A stretch of 64,000 bases of DNA from Pollenia angustigena (taxonomy: Eukaryota; Arthropoda; Insecta; Diptera; Polleniidae): assembly GCA_930367215.1 (NCBI GenBank), contig OV884060.1, positions 12,294,001-12,358,000 on the forward strand, written 5' to 3'. A model generated the notes under the pieces. It was not told where the DNA came from. It was given only the letters and a program-made list of their open reading frames with translations, and searched no databases. The translations under genes were made by a program, and so were the position numbers. Positions 20,861 through 32,009 of the stretch are shown in pieces (within the stretch, counting starts at the first letter, position 1; each line of letters opens with the position of its first letter).

Positions 20861-23749
20861 TATTTAATTTCCAGGGGAACATAGGGCCGCCTACTAGCTT
20901 ATAATGTGGAGTTATTGGAAACATCGTTTCCTAATATCGTGTAAAAATTTCATACAATTATTTTATATACTCAACTCTAGAGAGAAGAATTAAATTTCAA
21001 GGTTCTAGAAAATTCAAATTTGAGTTATGACTCTATGGCAGCAAAGGCTCGATATCTGGAAAAGAAAGAATAATTTTTTTTTGTATGTTCGTGTTCCGTA
21101 TGGCGATAGGAAGTGGCAAACGTAGCCATCCTTTGCCCGCAAACATGTGACCTAAGGCCAAAATTGGCGTGAACAAATTCTTCGAACGTACACATGCAAA
21201 CGCCTAAATCGATCACGGTGCCTATTTTTTAAAATTCTATTCTGTATTTTTTAATTTGCATCTTAAATTTTTCACTTTTGTAATTAAAAAAAAAAAAAAA
21301 TAAAAACAATAAAATATCTGTGATTTAGAGCATATAAAAACTTAAAATACTTTTGTATTCAATGTAACGTACATTGTTATGCTTTTCAAACGATGTCAGT
21401 GGAAGGGTTGTAAGGATTGCTGTCACAGAGGGATTAATTTAACATCAAATTAAAAATAGATTTGCTTCTGGCAATCATTTTTAAATTTCGAGTTAATACA
21501 CTCTTGTTTATCAAGTGCAATACGTACATTAGGGCTATAATTTTTTCACCCTTTTTGCGAATATCAAAAACGGCATAGTATAGTCATGTAGAACATTTCG
21601 GATTTTTAAAAAAGTTCACGCAGGGATTGGGTTTATGTTTGAAAGCAACCATTTTATCTAACGGAAATTTAAAAAAATATATATACCTGATATTTGCCTA
21701 TATATATATCACTTAAATACTATTTTAGAATTTATCCACTGCTTAAGAATTAAAAATTTTCCTAAGGTTTACAATTCATCGCGGCTCATAATTTCTTTGA
21801 AGGTTTTGGAATGTACATATCGCTCATTATGACGTTGTTGCAGCAAATGAGTGATATGAATATAGTTAACTGAGTCATTAAATGTTTGTTAACTTGTAAT
21901 TAATATCTGTAATTTTTTTCACATTATTCTCATTATTTTTACACCGTCAATATGAGAATTAAAACCGTGTTCTTTTATGTCATTAAAAAAAATTATTTTC
22001 AATTTCTAAGATAAATTACTTTTTATTATAACAAAAAAACTAAATAAACAATTGGGCTATTAACTTCTAAGCTATTATAGAAAAACGAAAACACATAATT
22101 GTTTAAATAACATAATAATATAAAGAGAACAAAATGGTGTTAACAATGTTGAGGTTAATGTATAAAACGTGTTACATTTCCTTTAGATGGATGTATTTAG
22201 CAGAAAATTTTACTGTTAAAAGAACAAGAGAGTGGAAAATATGAAATCATACTGTTGTCATTGAAAATTTTGTTTTAAATAAATGTTAAATGTTTAACAG
22301 TTGACTGTTAAAATATCCTTTTTTCTACTACCATCTTAGCAAGTTTAATGTGTTCTGTTGCTTTCAACAGCATCCTCGTCAGTTGTCGGTGATAATTCGT
22401 TGGCTACAAAACGTCGTACGTGTTAAACCGGATAAACAAACGCGTTCGAATTTTTTTGCTGTTGTTTAGTTTCTGCTTAAGGATATCAAATCGTTCGTAT
22501 TCTCGCATAAATTTGCCAAAAAAAAAAGTGTTAAAATAAAAACATCATAGAAAAAAAATTTATATTCAAATATAAAAGGAAAATATTTTTCTACAATTTT
22601 ACTTTTACTTATGTATGCCTGTCAAGTAAGAGGTTCTGATAACAAAAAGGAAGTGTTTGTGTAGAAAGAAGAGATAAAATTAAAAACAAACACGTTGTTT
22701 TTAAAGGCGCCAAGCAATACAAATACATATTTGTAAGTGTTACAGTGAAATGTAAAAGCAAAAAATAACATGATGATTTTTGTCATGGCAGAGTTAACAA
22801 AATTATGAAGGCAACAAAAAAATTGTATAAAACCAACAAGAATATCTGTCAATAAAGTCATGAATACATGATTTTTAGTAATTCAGTGAAGTTCATAAAT
22901 ATTAACAGCCACAATTTTTGGAAAAATTGTTAATTTAAAGAGTAACATAAAATCTACGATACAAATAAATTCCAGAATTTTACATAAAAAGCAACAAAAT
23001 AATATAATTAATGTTAGTGTTTAAAAATTAAATTTGGTGTTTAATAATTAATTAAAAAAATACATTATGATTATGGTCATTTGATTAAAGCAAGGGCAAC
23101 TGGAAATTTAGCTTAAATATAAATCCCTAAAAAGTAAATATTTCAATTATTCATATATATTATTTAATAAAGAGTAAGTTTTAAAATATATTTATAAAAA
23201 TGTTCTGGTATAAATACTTATTTATTATTTACTTTGAGTTGAAAAGATATGCGACAAGTTTTTCTAAAAATTTCAAAACTGTTCTGACGCTTATCATTGA
23301 GTTTATATTACTAAATTTGGTTTTAATTAGATGAGTTTTAAAGAGGAGCTGCCAATAACGATTATTTTTCAAATTTAAATTAAAAAAATTAAACTAAAGG
23401 AAAAGTTCTACACGCATAAGGATTGAACCAAGATAATCCTTGTTATATGGAATATCTTAAGATGCATTAATTTGGTTTAACTCAAAAACTCAACTTTACC
23501 GATTATTTTCTGAGATTTATTTATTCCTTAAGAAAACCAATTTATTTGGAATTTAACTTTTCTCTTAGAAAATAATCATTATAAAGGATGATTAAAATAA
23601 AACGCACGATGTTTATTGTGCAGACAAAAACATAATAAGAAAATGTAGTCAGGTATTCAAGACAAAGTCATGACAGAAAGACAACGAAAAAACGGGGGAA
23701 AAGGAGGAAACATGTAAATAAAATTGAAAAATTATAATTAATCACAACA
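20861..23749. other. AT-rich spacer with a CpG-richer block at 22350-22520
   Basis: Mostly AT-rich without genes. Around 22350-22520 the composition changes (TCCTCGTCAGTTGTCGGTGA, CAAAACGTCGTACGTG, AACGCGTTCGAA). TCAGTT resembles the insect initiator consensus, so a non-coding first exon or promoter is conceivable but not shown. Confidence 0.35.
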
Positions 23750-24010
23750 AATTTCGAACCACCAGTTCTACTGGTTAAAGATTGTTGTTTGACTGTTGGC
23801 TGGCAGGCACCGCAGTAGAACGCTAAGAGTTCTTATGATGAGAATGTGGTTATTCTCGAAACATAAATTCAACCCGAGTTCGAGCCTCAGCTCAGCCAAG
23901 AATAAAAATTATCAATAAATTTTAATTAATTTTCACGTTGTAAAATTTCTTCCTTTAGTAAAAATAATTTAATGAACATGTTATTTGATGAACTCAAGCC
24001 TAACTAAATA
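23750..24010 (+). mobile_element. tRNA-derived SINE, family 1, copy 2
   Basis: A B-box-like CCGAGTTCGAGCCTC at 23873-23888 follows a tRNA-like head. The body (CCAAGAATAAAAATTATC, TTAATTAATTTTCACG, TGAACTCAAGCCTAACTA) matches the minus-strand copy at 14095-14335 over more than 130 bp. Confidence 0.7.
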
Positions 24011-24094
24011 ACAAAATTTCAAAGTTAATTGTAAATAAAACTAAAAGTTTAAGAAGAGAATTATCTTAATATTGTTTTCTTTTAAAAGAAGGAT

Positions 24095-24640
24095 CTATGT
24101 GAGCCACAAAATATCGGCAAAATGCTCGCCATGGCTTCGGTGGCATACCTCAATATTTTCAATAACTCTTAGACATAATTGAGGTTCAATGTCTTTAATG
24201 TGCTGAAATATCTCATCCTTTAGTTCTTGAATTGTTTTTGGGTTATTAAAGTGCAATTTTTCTTTTAAATATCCGCAAAGAAAGAAGTCCAGTGGTATCA
24301 AATCATATGATCTTGGCGGCCAATTAACATCGCCACGACGTGAGATAACACGGCCATTGAATTTCTCGCGCAAAATAGTCATTGTTTCGTTGGCTGTGCG
24401 GCAAATTGCACCATCCTTTTGGAACCTTATATCGTCCACGTCCATATCCTTTATTTATGTTTTCATCACACGATAGTAAAAACCATTCACAGTAACTGCT
24501 TGGCCGACCTCATTTTCGAAGAAATACAGCCCGATGACGCCGCCAGCCCAGAACACACAGGAGTTTTCACATTTCGTACAGACCCGGGTTGCTGAAATTT
24601 GCGCACAGTTGCCCAACATTTCGGCGATTATGCTTGACGT
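24095..24640 (-). pseudogene. DD41D transposase relic, copy 2
   Basis: The catalytic core reads VDDIRFQKDGAICRTANETM, then VISRRGDVNWPPRSYD, PLDFFLCGYLKEKLHF and TIQELKDEIFQHIKDIEP, ending EHFADILWLT. Forty-one residues separate the Asp of KDG from that of PLDFF. A frameshift or stop near 24450 separates it from the NEVGQAVTVNGFYYRV block. The jump from KTPV to WAGG is at nearly the same place as in copy 1, so both may derive from one deleted source element. Not functional. Confidence 0.85.
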
Positions 24641-24686
24641 TAAGGTATGCCTCATAATTATCATTGTGCATTAAGGTTGGACCACC
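24095..24686 (-). mobile_element. DD41D mariner-like element, copy 2 (internally deleted)
   Basis: On the minus strand the 5' end GGTGGTCCAACCTTAATGCA corresponds to the GGGTGGTTACATTTGAATG end of copy 1, and both continue to a shared AACGTCAAG. The N-terminal region is mostly lost. What remains reads FQQPGSVRNVKTPV, then WAGGVIGLYFFENEVGQAV. The 3' edge is near 24060-24095. Confidence 0.75.
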
Positions 24687-24755
24687 TTTTATTTGAGTTT
24701 TTTTTTTGTTCCTCAGAAATTAAATATATATTTGAATTAAATTATTTTTTGCTTA

Positions 24756-24919
24756 TGGTGTTTTCTTTTCTACAAAAAAGTGTGAGATTTTATTTAAAAA
24801 AAAAGCAATTTGGTGTCTGTTTCATAAAAATTTTGCTTCCAAAAAAGGGTGAGTTTTTTAGAATAAGCCACCTTTTTCGAAATAAAATGTCACATTTTTT
24901 GTAGAAAAGAAAACACCAT
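24756..24919. mobile_element. TA-type hairpin MITE (TGGTGTTTTCTTTTC)
   Basis: TA occurs at 24754-24755 and 24920-24921. Inverted ends TGGTGTTTTCTTTTCTAC and the following AAAAAAGTG match from both sides for about 40 bp. At 164 bp, the element folds almost completely. Confidence 0.8.
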
Positions 24920-24921
24920 TA

Positions 24922-25066
24922 GACACATTTTTCTAAGCAAAAAAAAAAAAAACTTTAATATTGAATAAAATATTAAAAAAAAATAATTTAAAATAACAAA
25001 TAAGATAAAATTCGCCCTAAAGCCGCTTAATAATAATTTAAGCGCAGATAATTACTTTGTTTTTGT
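24922..25066. other. Short AT-rich spacer
   Basis: No feature recognised. Confidence 0.4.
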
Positions 25067-25437
25067 CATAGTTGGGGGAAGTGCACTAAATATTGATTGA
25101 AATCAGCAGTGCAGTATCACTTAATAAAACTGAAAAAAAATTAGGTAGCACTCTTTTTTACCTTTAACTAACACCAAAAACAAGATTTTGATTTAAAATT
25201 TAGTGCAACATTTTTAGTTGCACTCAAATGAGTGAAGCAAATAAAATAATGATTTTTTTTAGTCAAACTATTTTTTTTTGAGTGCATAATTTTTAAGCTT
25301 CAATATCACTCATGTTTGGTGAGGCTGCAAATTTTCAATTCATCACCCAACATGAGCAAAATTATTGCAATATTTTTGCACTACTATCACTTACTGTGAG
25401 TTAAAACTGCAAAATGAGTGCACTACCCCCATCTATG
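25067..25437. mobile_element. MITE with CATAGNTGGGGGNAGTGCACT ends
   Basis: The left end CATAGTTGGGGGAAGTGCAC and the right end reading inward CATAGATGGGGGTAGTGCAC form the terminal repeats. Internal TGCACT and GTGATA motifs recur near both ends. Length 371 bp. No convincing target duplication, so the superfamily is not assigned. Confidence 0.65.
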
Positions 25438-25610
25438 GGGTTTCTTGTAAGCAAAATAAATAAAAAAAAAATATATGTGTCAGTTTCAGTTAAAAGGGCC
25501 CTATGGATGAAGAATCGATTTTTAATTTTTTGGTGATTCTTAAAAAAGACAATACGCTCTTTCTAATGCAGCAAACCGCAGTTTCCTAACGGCATTACTT
25601 TTGTCATAAG

Positions 25611-26806
25611 TAGGGATGAGATTTTCATGCACTAAAAAATCGAAAATATGCGCATAAAATATGCACTAAAAAATCCATTATATGCACTAAAAAAATGGAA
25701 AATATGCATTAAAAACTTAAACAAATTCCATAAAAAATCGTTTTTGAATTTTACTAAAAACAAAAATATGTAAAATTCAATCTTTTGTTATTCAAATATC
25801 TACAAAAACTTAAATAACTAATTTTTGTTTGTTTAAATAAATAAGTACTGTTTGATTAAAAGTTAAACTTTGTCATGTTCTTAAAGAATGCCAATGCATT
25901 TTGAAAAACTTTGTTTGCAGATCCCACTTTGATTCCAGATCAAAAATATTTGAAATTTAGGTTTTTTTTTTTTGAAATCCATAATTTTTTTCTGCAAAAC
26001 GTTTGGGATTTTTTTTTTAATTTGTCGGGCTATTCTTCCTTCAACATTCTTAATTTTAAATTTTGCGATATCAATTAATTTGACTTGAGTATTTAGTGAA
26101 CTAAATCCCTCCTAATTAGTTATGGTTTCAACAAAATATCCGTAATTGGAAAATACAAATGCTAATTGACTTCTGATGTTATTTAAATTTGTTCAATTGC
26201 TCAATCATCCGTACCAACAGACTCTTCAAACATTTTTAAATTACTCGAAATTTTTTTGAATAGAATTCTGAAGCGTCTAGCCAGGCTCCCATTTTGATAC
26301 TACTGGCTGTGGTGGAAGGTGAATCAAGGGATACATTTAATTAAAAATTGCAATATTGGCTTCTAAATTCTCTGAAACGCGGTATAACCCATGTACCAAG
26401 CAAGTAATTCGTAACGATGTAACGTGCTGAAGCAGTTAAAAATATAAGCATCTTTTGTCGAAATCTTGAAAATCAATCATGTATTTAAAGCAAAGCTCCA
26501 AAACAATTTATTTATTATTTAAAAATGTTTTTGGAAATTTTTTTTTGTGTATTTCAAAATAATTTTTTAGAACTTTTTTATAATATGGAAATTAAAAAAT
26601 CCCTCAAAAATGTCAAAATATGCAAAAAATATGCATATAAAACCTAAATATGCAAAAACATGCATTTTCACTAAAATATGCAACAATATGCAAAATCAAA
26701 TCGATGCCATTTTAACGCAAATTTAATGATTCGGAAAGATAATTGGTCGACATCGTTCTTAGACTATCGACAAAAAACATGCATTTGCATGGAAATCGCA
26801 TCCATA
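25611..26806. mobile_element. hAT-type transposon with 8-bp duplication GTCATAAG
   Basis: GTCATAAG flanks both sides exactly (25603-25610 and 26807-26814). The ends are TAGGGATGAGATTTTCATGC and, from the right, TATGGATGCGATTTCCATGC. ATGCACTAAAAAAT-like and ATATGCAAAA-like motifs are clustered near the two ends. No transposase frame; non-autonomous. Confidence 0.85.
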
Positions 26807-26824
26807 GTCATAAGTAAACTTTAG

Positions 26825-27468
26825 CCCTCTAATGCAACATTTTTTATTTGCCTTAAAAAACTCATACTTAGCTAATTTTAGGGTGAGAAACATGAATCTG
26901 TCTTCAGTTTTTTGCTTTGAGTACTCGTTGACCTGTAAGGGGTAAAATCCGCCTTGAGGCGGAGTTGGGCATTATCGTAATAATTAAGCTTTTATTTTTT
27001 TTTATAATAAAAACTTAATATTTATTTCAGAAACCCACCAGTGATTTTTTCGGCACGATCTAAAGCTTTTAAATATTCTTTTTCTATTCACAATATTTAT
27101 GCACTTCCCGCCTCCAGACGGGCTCAGTAAAAACATCCATATCCAGCAGCGATTATTATTTTTGAAAATGAAAACTTAGCATACATTTCAATTGAACGTT
27201 TATAAACGCACCAGTAATTTTTTCGGCTCGATCTCAAGCTTTTAAATATTATTTTTTCGATGAACAATATTAACTTTCTTCACAAAGAATACAAAATTAC
27301 CGTTTTCGCTCAAATTCAAGATGACAGTGTATTTTTGCTGAAAAGTTTTCGGTAAAATAAGCTTTGATTTACATCTAGAATTATTTATTAATGAAATATT
27401 GTCAAAAGTAACAATTTTATGACGGTTTTTTGCTACCCCGCCTAGAGGTGGACTTAAGCATTAGAGGG
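26825..27468. repeat. CCCTCTAATGC inverted pair with tandem 170-bp duplication
   Basis: CCCTCTAATGC at the left and GCATTAGAGGG at the right bound the segment. TTAA follows the right end (27469-27472) and TTAG precedes the left, so a decayed piggyBac-like insertion is possible. Inside, two diverged direct copies share CACCAGTNATTTTTTCGGC and AAGCTTTTAAATATT about 167 bp apart. Palindromic CCGCCTTGAGGCGG (26949-26963), CCCGCCTCCAGACGGG and CCCCGCCTAGAGGTGG mark three equivalent positions. Confidence 0.5.
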
Positions 27469-27572
27469 TTAAAATGATAAGAAAAAAAAATTAACTTGTT
27501 AACTTCAAAATCGTTTTTCTCAAAAACAAATTTTTGGCCCATAAGTCCCTTTTAACTGAAAATGTCACATAT

Positions 27573-28325
27573 GTTATTTTCTGAAGGTGTTATGATACTT
27601 GCTATTTTTTGTATTGGATTTTTTTTAGGATTGACTGAATGAAACAACAAATGCGAGAAAGAACAAGAAATACAATTTGATAAACAAACCCCTTTTTCTG
27701 ATTGACATTTCTCATGTTTATTCTTCTCTTCTCTAAAACAAAAAAAAAAAAAAAAGGTAAAAGCTTGGGCAGATGAAACTATTTTGTATTTGATAAGTGA
27801 AATGAAGCAAGTGTCCTTCATATGGGATTTCAAATCATAAATTTTTAATTTTAATTTTAATGTAATATTTTACATTATTTGCATAAAATTTTATTGTATA
27901 TAAAAAAAAATTGCTTGTGATTCCAAAATAAAATGTAAACAAAACAAATAATATTGTCCACGTTTTTTTTCCCACAAAAACCCGCCAAAAAAGCTAAAAA
28001 TAGCTAAAAAAAAAAAATGTTAAAGACCTCTACTTTCGATCAAAAACTAAAAAAATTGGCAACAGTGCTAACAATTAATCTGGAAATTTCAATTTTAAGT
28101 TAAAATTGTTTATATTTTTTGTTGTGATGAAGTTTTTATTAAGAAAAAGTAAAAAGATGATGAAATACATTTTATAGAAAAAAGGCGGTTGTTACAGAGT
28201 TGTATATAAAGTGTACAATAGTAATAAAAATTAAGGTGATGTCACTAAAAAGTTACATGTTCATATTTATGGCGCTTTTAAAGTGCAATTATATAAATAT
28301 ATTATCAACATTTTTTTTGACAGTC
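27573..28325. other. AT-rich spacer, no gene seen
   Basis: AT-rich with A-runs; nothing recognisable. Confidence 0.5.
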
Positions 28326-29341
28326 TAATGACCATTTTCGTAATGTATCGATAAACTGGCTGTTACTTAAGCCGTGACACTACATTTTTTATTCATTAAT
28401 TGATATAGAATTGATAGAAAGAAACATTAAATGCTAGAAAGAGCACTCTATAAAAAATGTAAACAAAGTTTCTTAGTTTTTTTTCTCTTGTTATGGTTTT
28501 GTTTCAGGAATGGCGTTGAGAATTTTTAAAATTGTACAAACAACCTTTAAAAATTTTACTCTTTACCCTTATTGTACTAAAAGATTTTTTAATTTGAAAT
28601 TAATTTTATTTATGTTCTTCAAAAAACACCACAAAAAAGTATTATAAATCTTAGTTTAAAAAATATCAACAAAAAAGTACAATTAAAACAACTTAGCCAT
28701 CCCTGTTCTGTTAATTTTATTAAATGTTGCCAATTTTTTGTTTATGAGAAACCTAAAATTAAAAAGCGGTAAATCGCTGAATTTGCCCATAAACCGCTAA
28801 TTCAGCAACAATTTTAATATTTCAAGCTTGAAATGTCAATTTCAAGTTGAACAATTTTACATTTTTTTTGACATTACTTCATTTTTTATCGATAACTTTA
28901 GTAAAAGTTTTGACAGTTTGCCATTTATCTTAATACAGCGGAACCCTTCGCACTTGGTAAATTTTTCTATTACTTTATATTTGCACTGTTCACCAAAACT
29001 TGAACAATGCATTAAAAATGTAGTGCCATAAGGGCTTTAATGTCAACAAAAATTTATTAGAGCGATAAACTGTCCGTAAACGATTTTGGGTTTCTCAATA
29101 TACCGACAAAAAACATTGTTTTCAGCTGGCAACACCTCTCAAAATACATGTTAAAGCTGGGAGTCAGCTGATTGGATTTATCTGTACGGCAAATAAAAGG
29201 AAAATAACTAATTGGCAGATGAGTGCTGGTTAGCGTTGCGACAGAATTGAAGCAAATTAGACATTGAGAAAATCAAATTTCTTTAATGTGCAGTTTTTCG
29301 TTGGGAAAAGACATAATCGTGTAATGAGAAAACGGCCATTA
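28326..29341. mobile_element. TA-type MITE, TGGCCATTTTCTCA family, copy 2 (interrupted)
   Basis: The left end TAATGACCATTTTCGTAATG and the right end, ending GAGAAAACGGCCATTA, match copy 1. The interior after 29037 follows copy 1 almost base for base (TTATCTGTACGGCAAATAA). At CTTAA the sequence is interrupted by a 666-bp insert and resumes TTAATGTCAAC. Confidence 0.8.
28371..29036. mobile_element. TTAA-inserted MITE (piggyBac-type target), empty site visible
   Basis: TTAA flanks both ends (28367-28370 and 29037-29040), whereas copy 1 of the host element has a single TTAA at the same place. The ends are GCCGTGACACTACATTTTTT and, from the right, AGCCCTTATGGCACTACATT. The shared CACTACATTTTTWATKCATT forms the inverted repeat. 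The insert has no coding capacity. Confidence 0.8.
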
Positions 29342-29889
29342 GATTTTTTATCGATAACACATGTATATTTGTTTGACATTTCAAGATTTTATATGATATA
29401 ATCATACTCTTTACACTTAGTCAGTTTTCCTAAGCAAATATATTTAGCACTGTTCTCCAATATAGAAAAAAAATAGCAAGTATCATAACAGCTTAAGTAA
29501 AAAATTTAATACAAACAAATTTTTTTGTTGTTTTTTGTTTGGCTTAAGGTCATAAATTAAAATTATTCGATATTTCGACCATACATCGATAATCATCTAC
29601 AGGGGCTACAAAATACACATATATTTAACATTTAAATTTTATATCGTAACACTTATCAAACATACATATAAAACACTGTCAAATTAAAACTACAAAAAAG
29701 TTGATACGTCCTCACTGCTTGTCATATTTTCATCAACTGATATTGTATCATTGATTTCGTTCTAACTAACGGCTTTGTCTTTTTTTTGTTTTCTATGTCG
29801 ATGTTTGTTTATTGTGTATTTGTATATATGCGAAATCTTATCGGTGTCTGTCTTGTAATTGAGACGTAAGTTTGTTGGTGTGTTTACTA
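29342..29889. other. AT-rich spacer, no gene seen
   Basis: Nothing recognisable. Confidence 0.5.
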
Positions 29890-30321
29890 TATCCCTGCAA
29901 ATAAAATTGGACCACCTGACCCATTTTGATAAAATGGACTACTCCATGGACTAGTCCGATGTAATGCAAGCATGGACCATGCCATTGTTAAAAAGTGTTT
30001 GTAGTGAGACGACATGTCTTCGTTTTTTAACGACATGCTTTCGTGTTTAAACGACTTCAAAACTAATCCTCTTGAGTATACCATGGAGTAGTTTTAAAAC
30101 TACTCCTTACTGGTCCAAAGGTGGGTTATATACCATGGAGTAGTTTTAAAACTACTCCTTAGTGGTCCAAAGGTGGGTTATATGGTCCTCTCCTAGGACA
30201 TCGTAATGTTAAATAGACCAGGTTTTTTCCATACGTTTGGGTTACTTGTGGACTAGTCCTGGTCCCTTGTGGACTACTCTTTACACGCGTGTTTGGACTG
30301 GTCCTATTATTTGCAGGGATG
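29890..30321. mobile_element. MITE with ATCCCTGCAAATAA ends and GGACTAGTCC motifs
   Basis: ATCCCTGCAAATAA opens the element and the right end reads inward ATCCCTGCAAATAATAGGAC. TA flanks can be drawn on both sides. Inside, a unit of about 60 bp (ATACCATGGAGTAGTTTTAA and ACTACTCCTTA, then GGTCCAAAGGTGGG) is tandemly duplicated at 30077-30180. GGACTAGTCC-like palindromes are spread through both halves. Superfamily not assigned. Confidence 0.7.
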
Positions 30322-30497
30322 TAACATTTCCAGTGTGTATCTCTTAGCATAGTTACTCTCTTCTTGTAAGATGCTCACATTATTAAAATTTTTATTGGCA
30401 AACACGACATTCTCAAAAATAATTTTTATTGCCTGAGGGTTAAATAAAAATCAAGAAACAACTTTTATTTGTTAAGCAAAAAATTTAGTCAAAAATA

Positions 30498-30862
30498 AAG
30501 CAACGTTCACAATCAAAAAAACAATTTCGTTTTTCCTCTCTCTTTTTTCTTCCCAAAGTGTTTCATATATTTTCCTTTCAAAAATGTAACTAAAAGTTTT
30601 TTAAAAATGTAACTAAAGTTGAGTCAACTAGAACTTCATCAACAATTTGTATGGAATTGTGTCTGACGTTTAAAATAATTTTATTGAGTTTTGAATGAAA
30701 ATTTGAACAAAATGTTTACAAAAATAAAAATAAATGCATAATATTGGTGTGACTAAAATTTGCAAACGGTTTCTTGATGTAAAATGTGTGTAGTTACAAA
30801 AGAAATTGTTGCTCTATTATGAAAACCAAGTGAAAATGTTTTTTTGATTGTGAACGAAGCTT
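30498..30862. mobile_element. MITE with GTTCACAATCAAAAAAACA ends, solo copy
   Basis: Left AAGCAACGTTCACAATC and right, reading inward, AAGCTTCGTTCACAATC bound 365 bp. The sequence (AACTAAAGTTGAGTCAACTA, GAAATTGTTGCTCTATTATG) closely matches the right half of the foldback elements at 43820-44458 and 49196-49834. A diverged relative occupies 63810-64000. Confidence 0.8.
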
Positions 30863-32009
30863 AATGATTAAAAAGTAATTTTTAAAATAAATTGTTTTAC
30901 CGTTACGGTCAACGGCTACAAAGCTAATAAAATGATAACTATTTATATATACTAGTATAGAGAAAGAGAAAATACGTTAAATAAGATGGGGTACTAACAA
31001 ATGTTTGTTTCCTTCGCCCACATACTTTATCATTTTGAAGTGTACAGAATGTCTTATCTGACTCCCACGCATTTTAAGGCCCTTCAACCACAAAAATCAA
31101 ATTCCTGCGGGTATACGATGCAAAATAATGAATTAATAAAAAGTAAGCAAGAGTAAACAAAAAAATTAAATAGAAATTCACAGAGCACACAAATAAGAAC
31201 ACAGATATTTAAAATTTTAATATTTAAAAATGCGACTAAATGCGACAAACAAATGTATTTCAAAACCGCCTCGTAGAAATACTTTATATTAGGGGATGTA
31301 CGGGGATGTTTTTTATTATTTCGAGGTACGGTCTAATGTACATACATAAAAACAATTAGAGGACGAAAACAGGCAAAAAGTATAATTTTGGTACTTTTTT
31401 GGTTTCTTCCTATCCCTTAGAAGACCTCAAACACTTCTGGGTACTTTTCGATGATTCGATTATTTAAATCTTTTTGGCAACATTTTCTATACAGCTATTT
31501 TTTTCAATACTAAATCTATATCCAACAGTTTAAAAAGGGATAAAATATGTTATTCTTAATTTGAATACAAAATTTTAGCCATTTACTTAAAGAAATAAAG
31601 AAGTTCTGGATTTTCAGCTAGACTTGACCATCGTATACTGTATGCGGTTAGTAAACACTTTTACTTTCATTTAACATTTTTCGATCGAATGGACTATCAC
31701 ACTACTGGCGCAGAGATAATGAACAGTTAAAAGAGCAAACATCCCTTATTTAAAGACGGTCTGGGTTCAGTAATCGGGTCAGCTGCTGGGCTTGGAACTC
31801 GAAAACAATATTTTTTCTTACTAGCACAATGACCATCATTCTGTGCGATCCTTTAGTGCCCCCACATACTTGATATAGGGAATTACTCGGAGAAAAAACT
31901 TGAAAAACTAACGCATAAATAATAAATCAGAGTTGATGGTAGCCATGAAAGAAGAAGGGAACAAAATGCCGAGGTCCTTCTGCAAGATTGAATCCAGAAA
32001 GAATTTCTA
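30863..32009. other. Spacer, no gene seen
   Basis: AT-rich. Between 31600 and 31990 the composition is less AT-biased and short gene-like words occur in all frames, but stops interrupt them everywhere. Confidence 0.4.

Larger units (their letters stand above)
25473..27572. mobile_element. Composite DNA element (ATATGTGNCANTTTCAG ends)
   Basis: The left end ATATGTGTCAGTTTCAGTTA and, from the right, ATATGTGACATTTTCAGTTA begin an inverted repeat that continues (AAAAGGG) for about 35 bp. A hAT element (25611-26806) interrupts it, and a second inverted pair (CCCTCTAATGC at 26825, GCATTAGAGGG ending 27468) lies inside. Removing the hAT leaves about 0.9 kb. No transposase. Confidence 0.6.
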
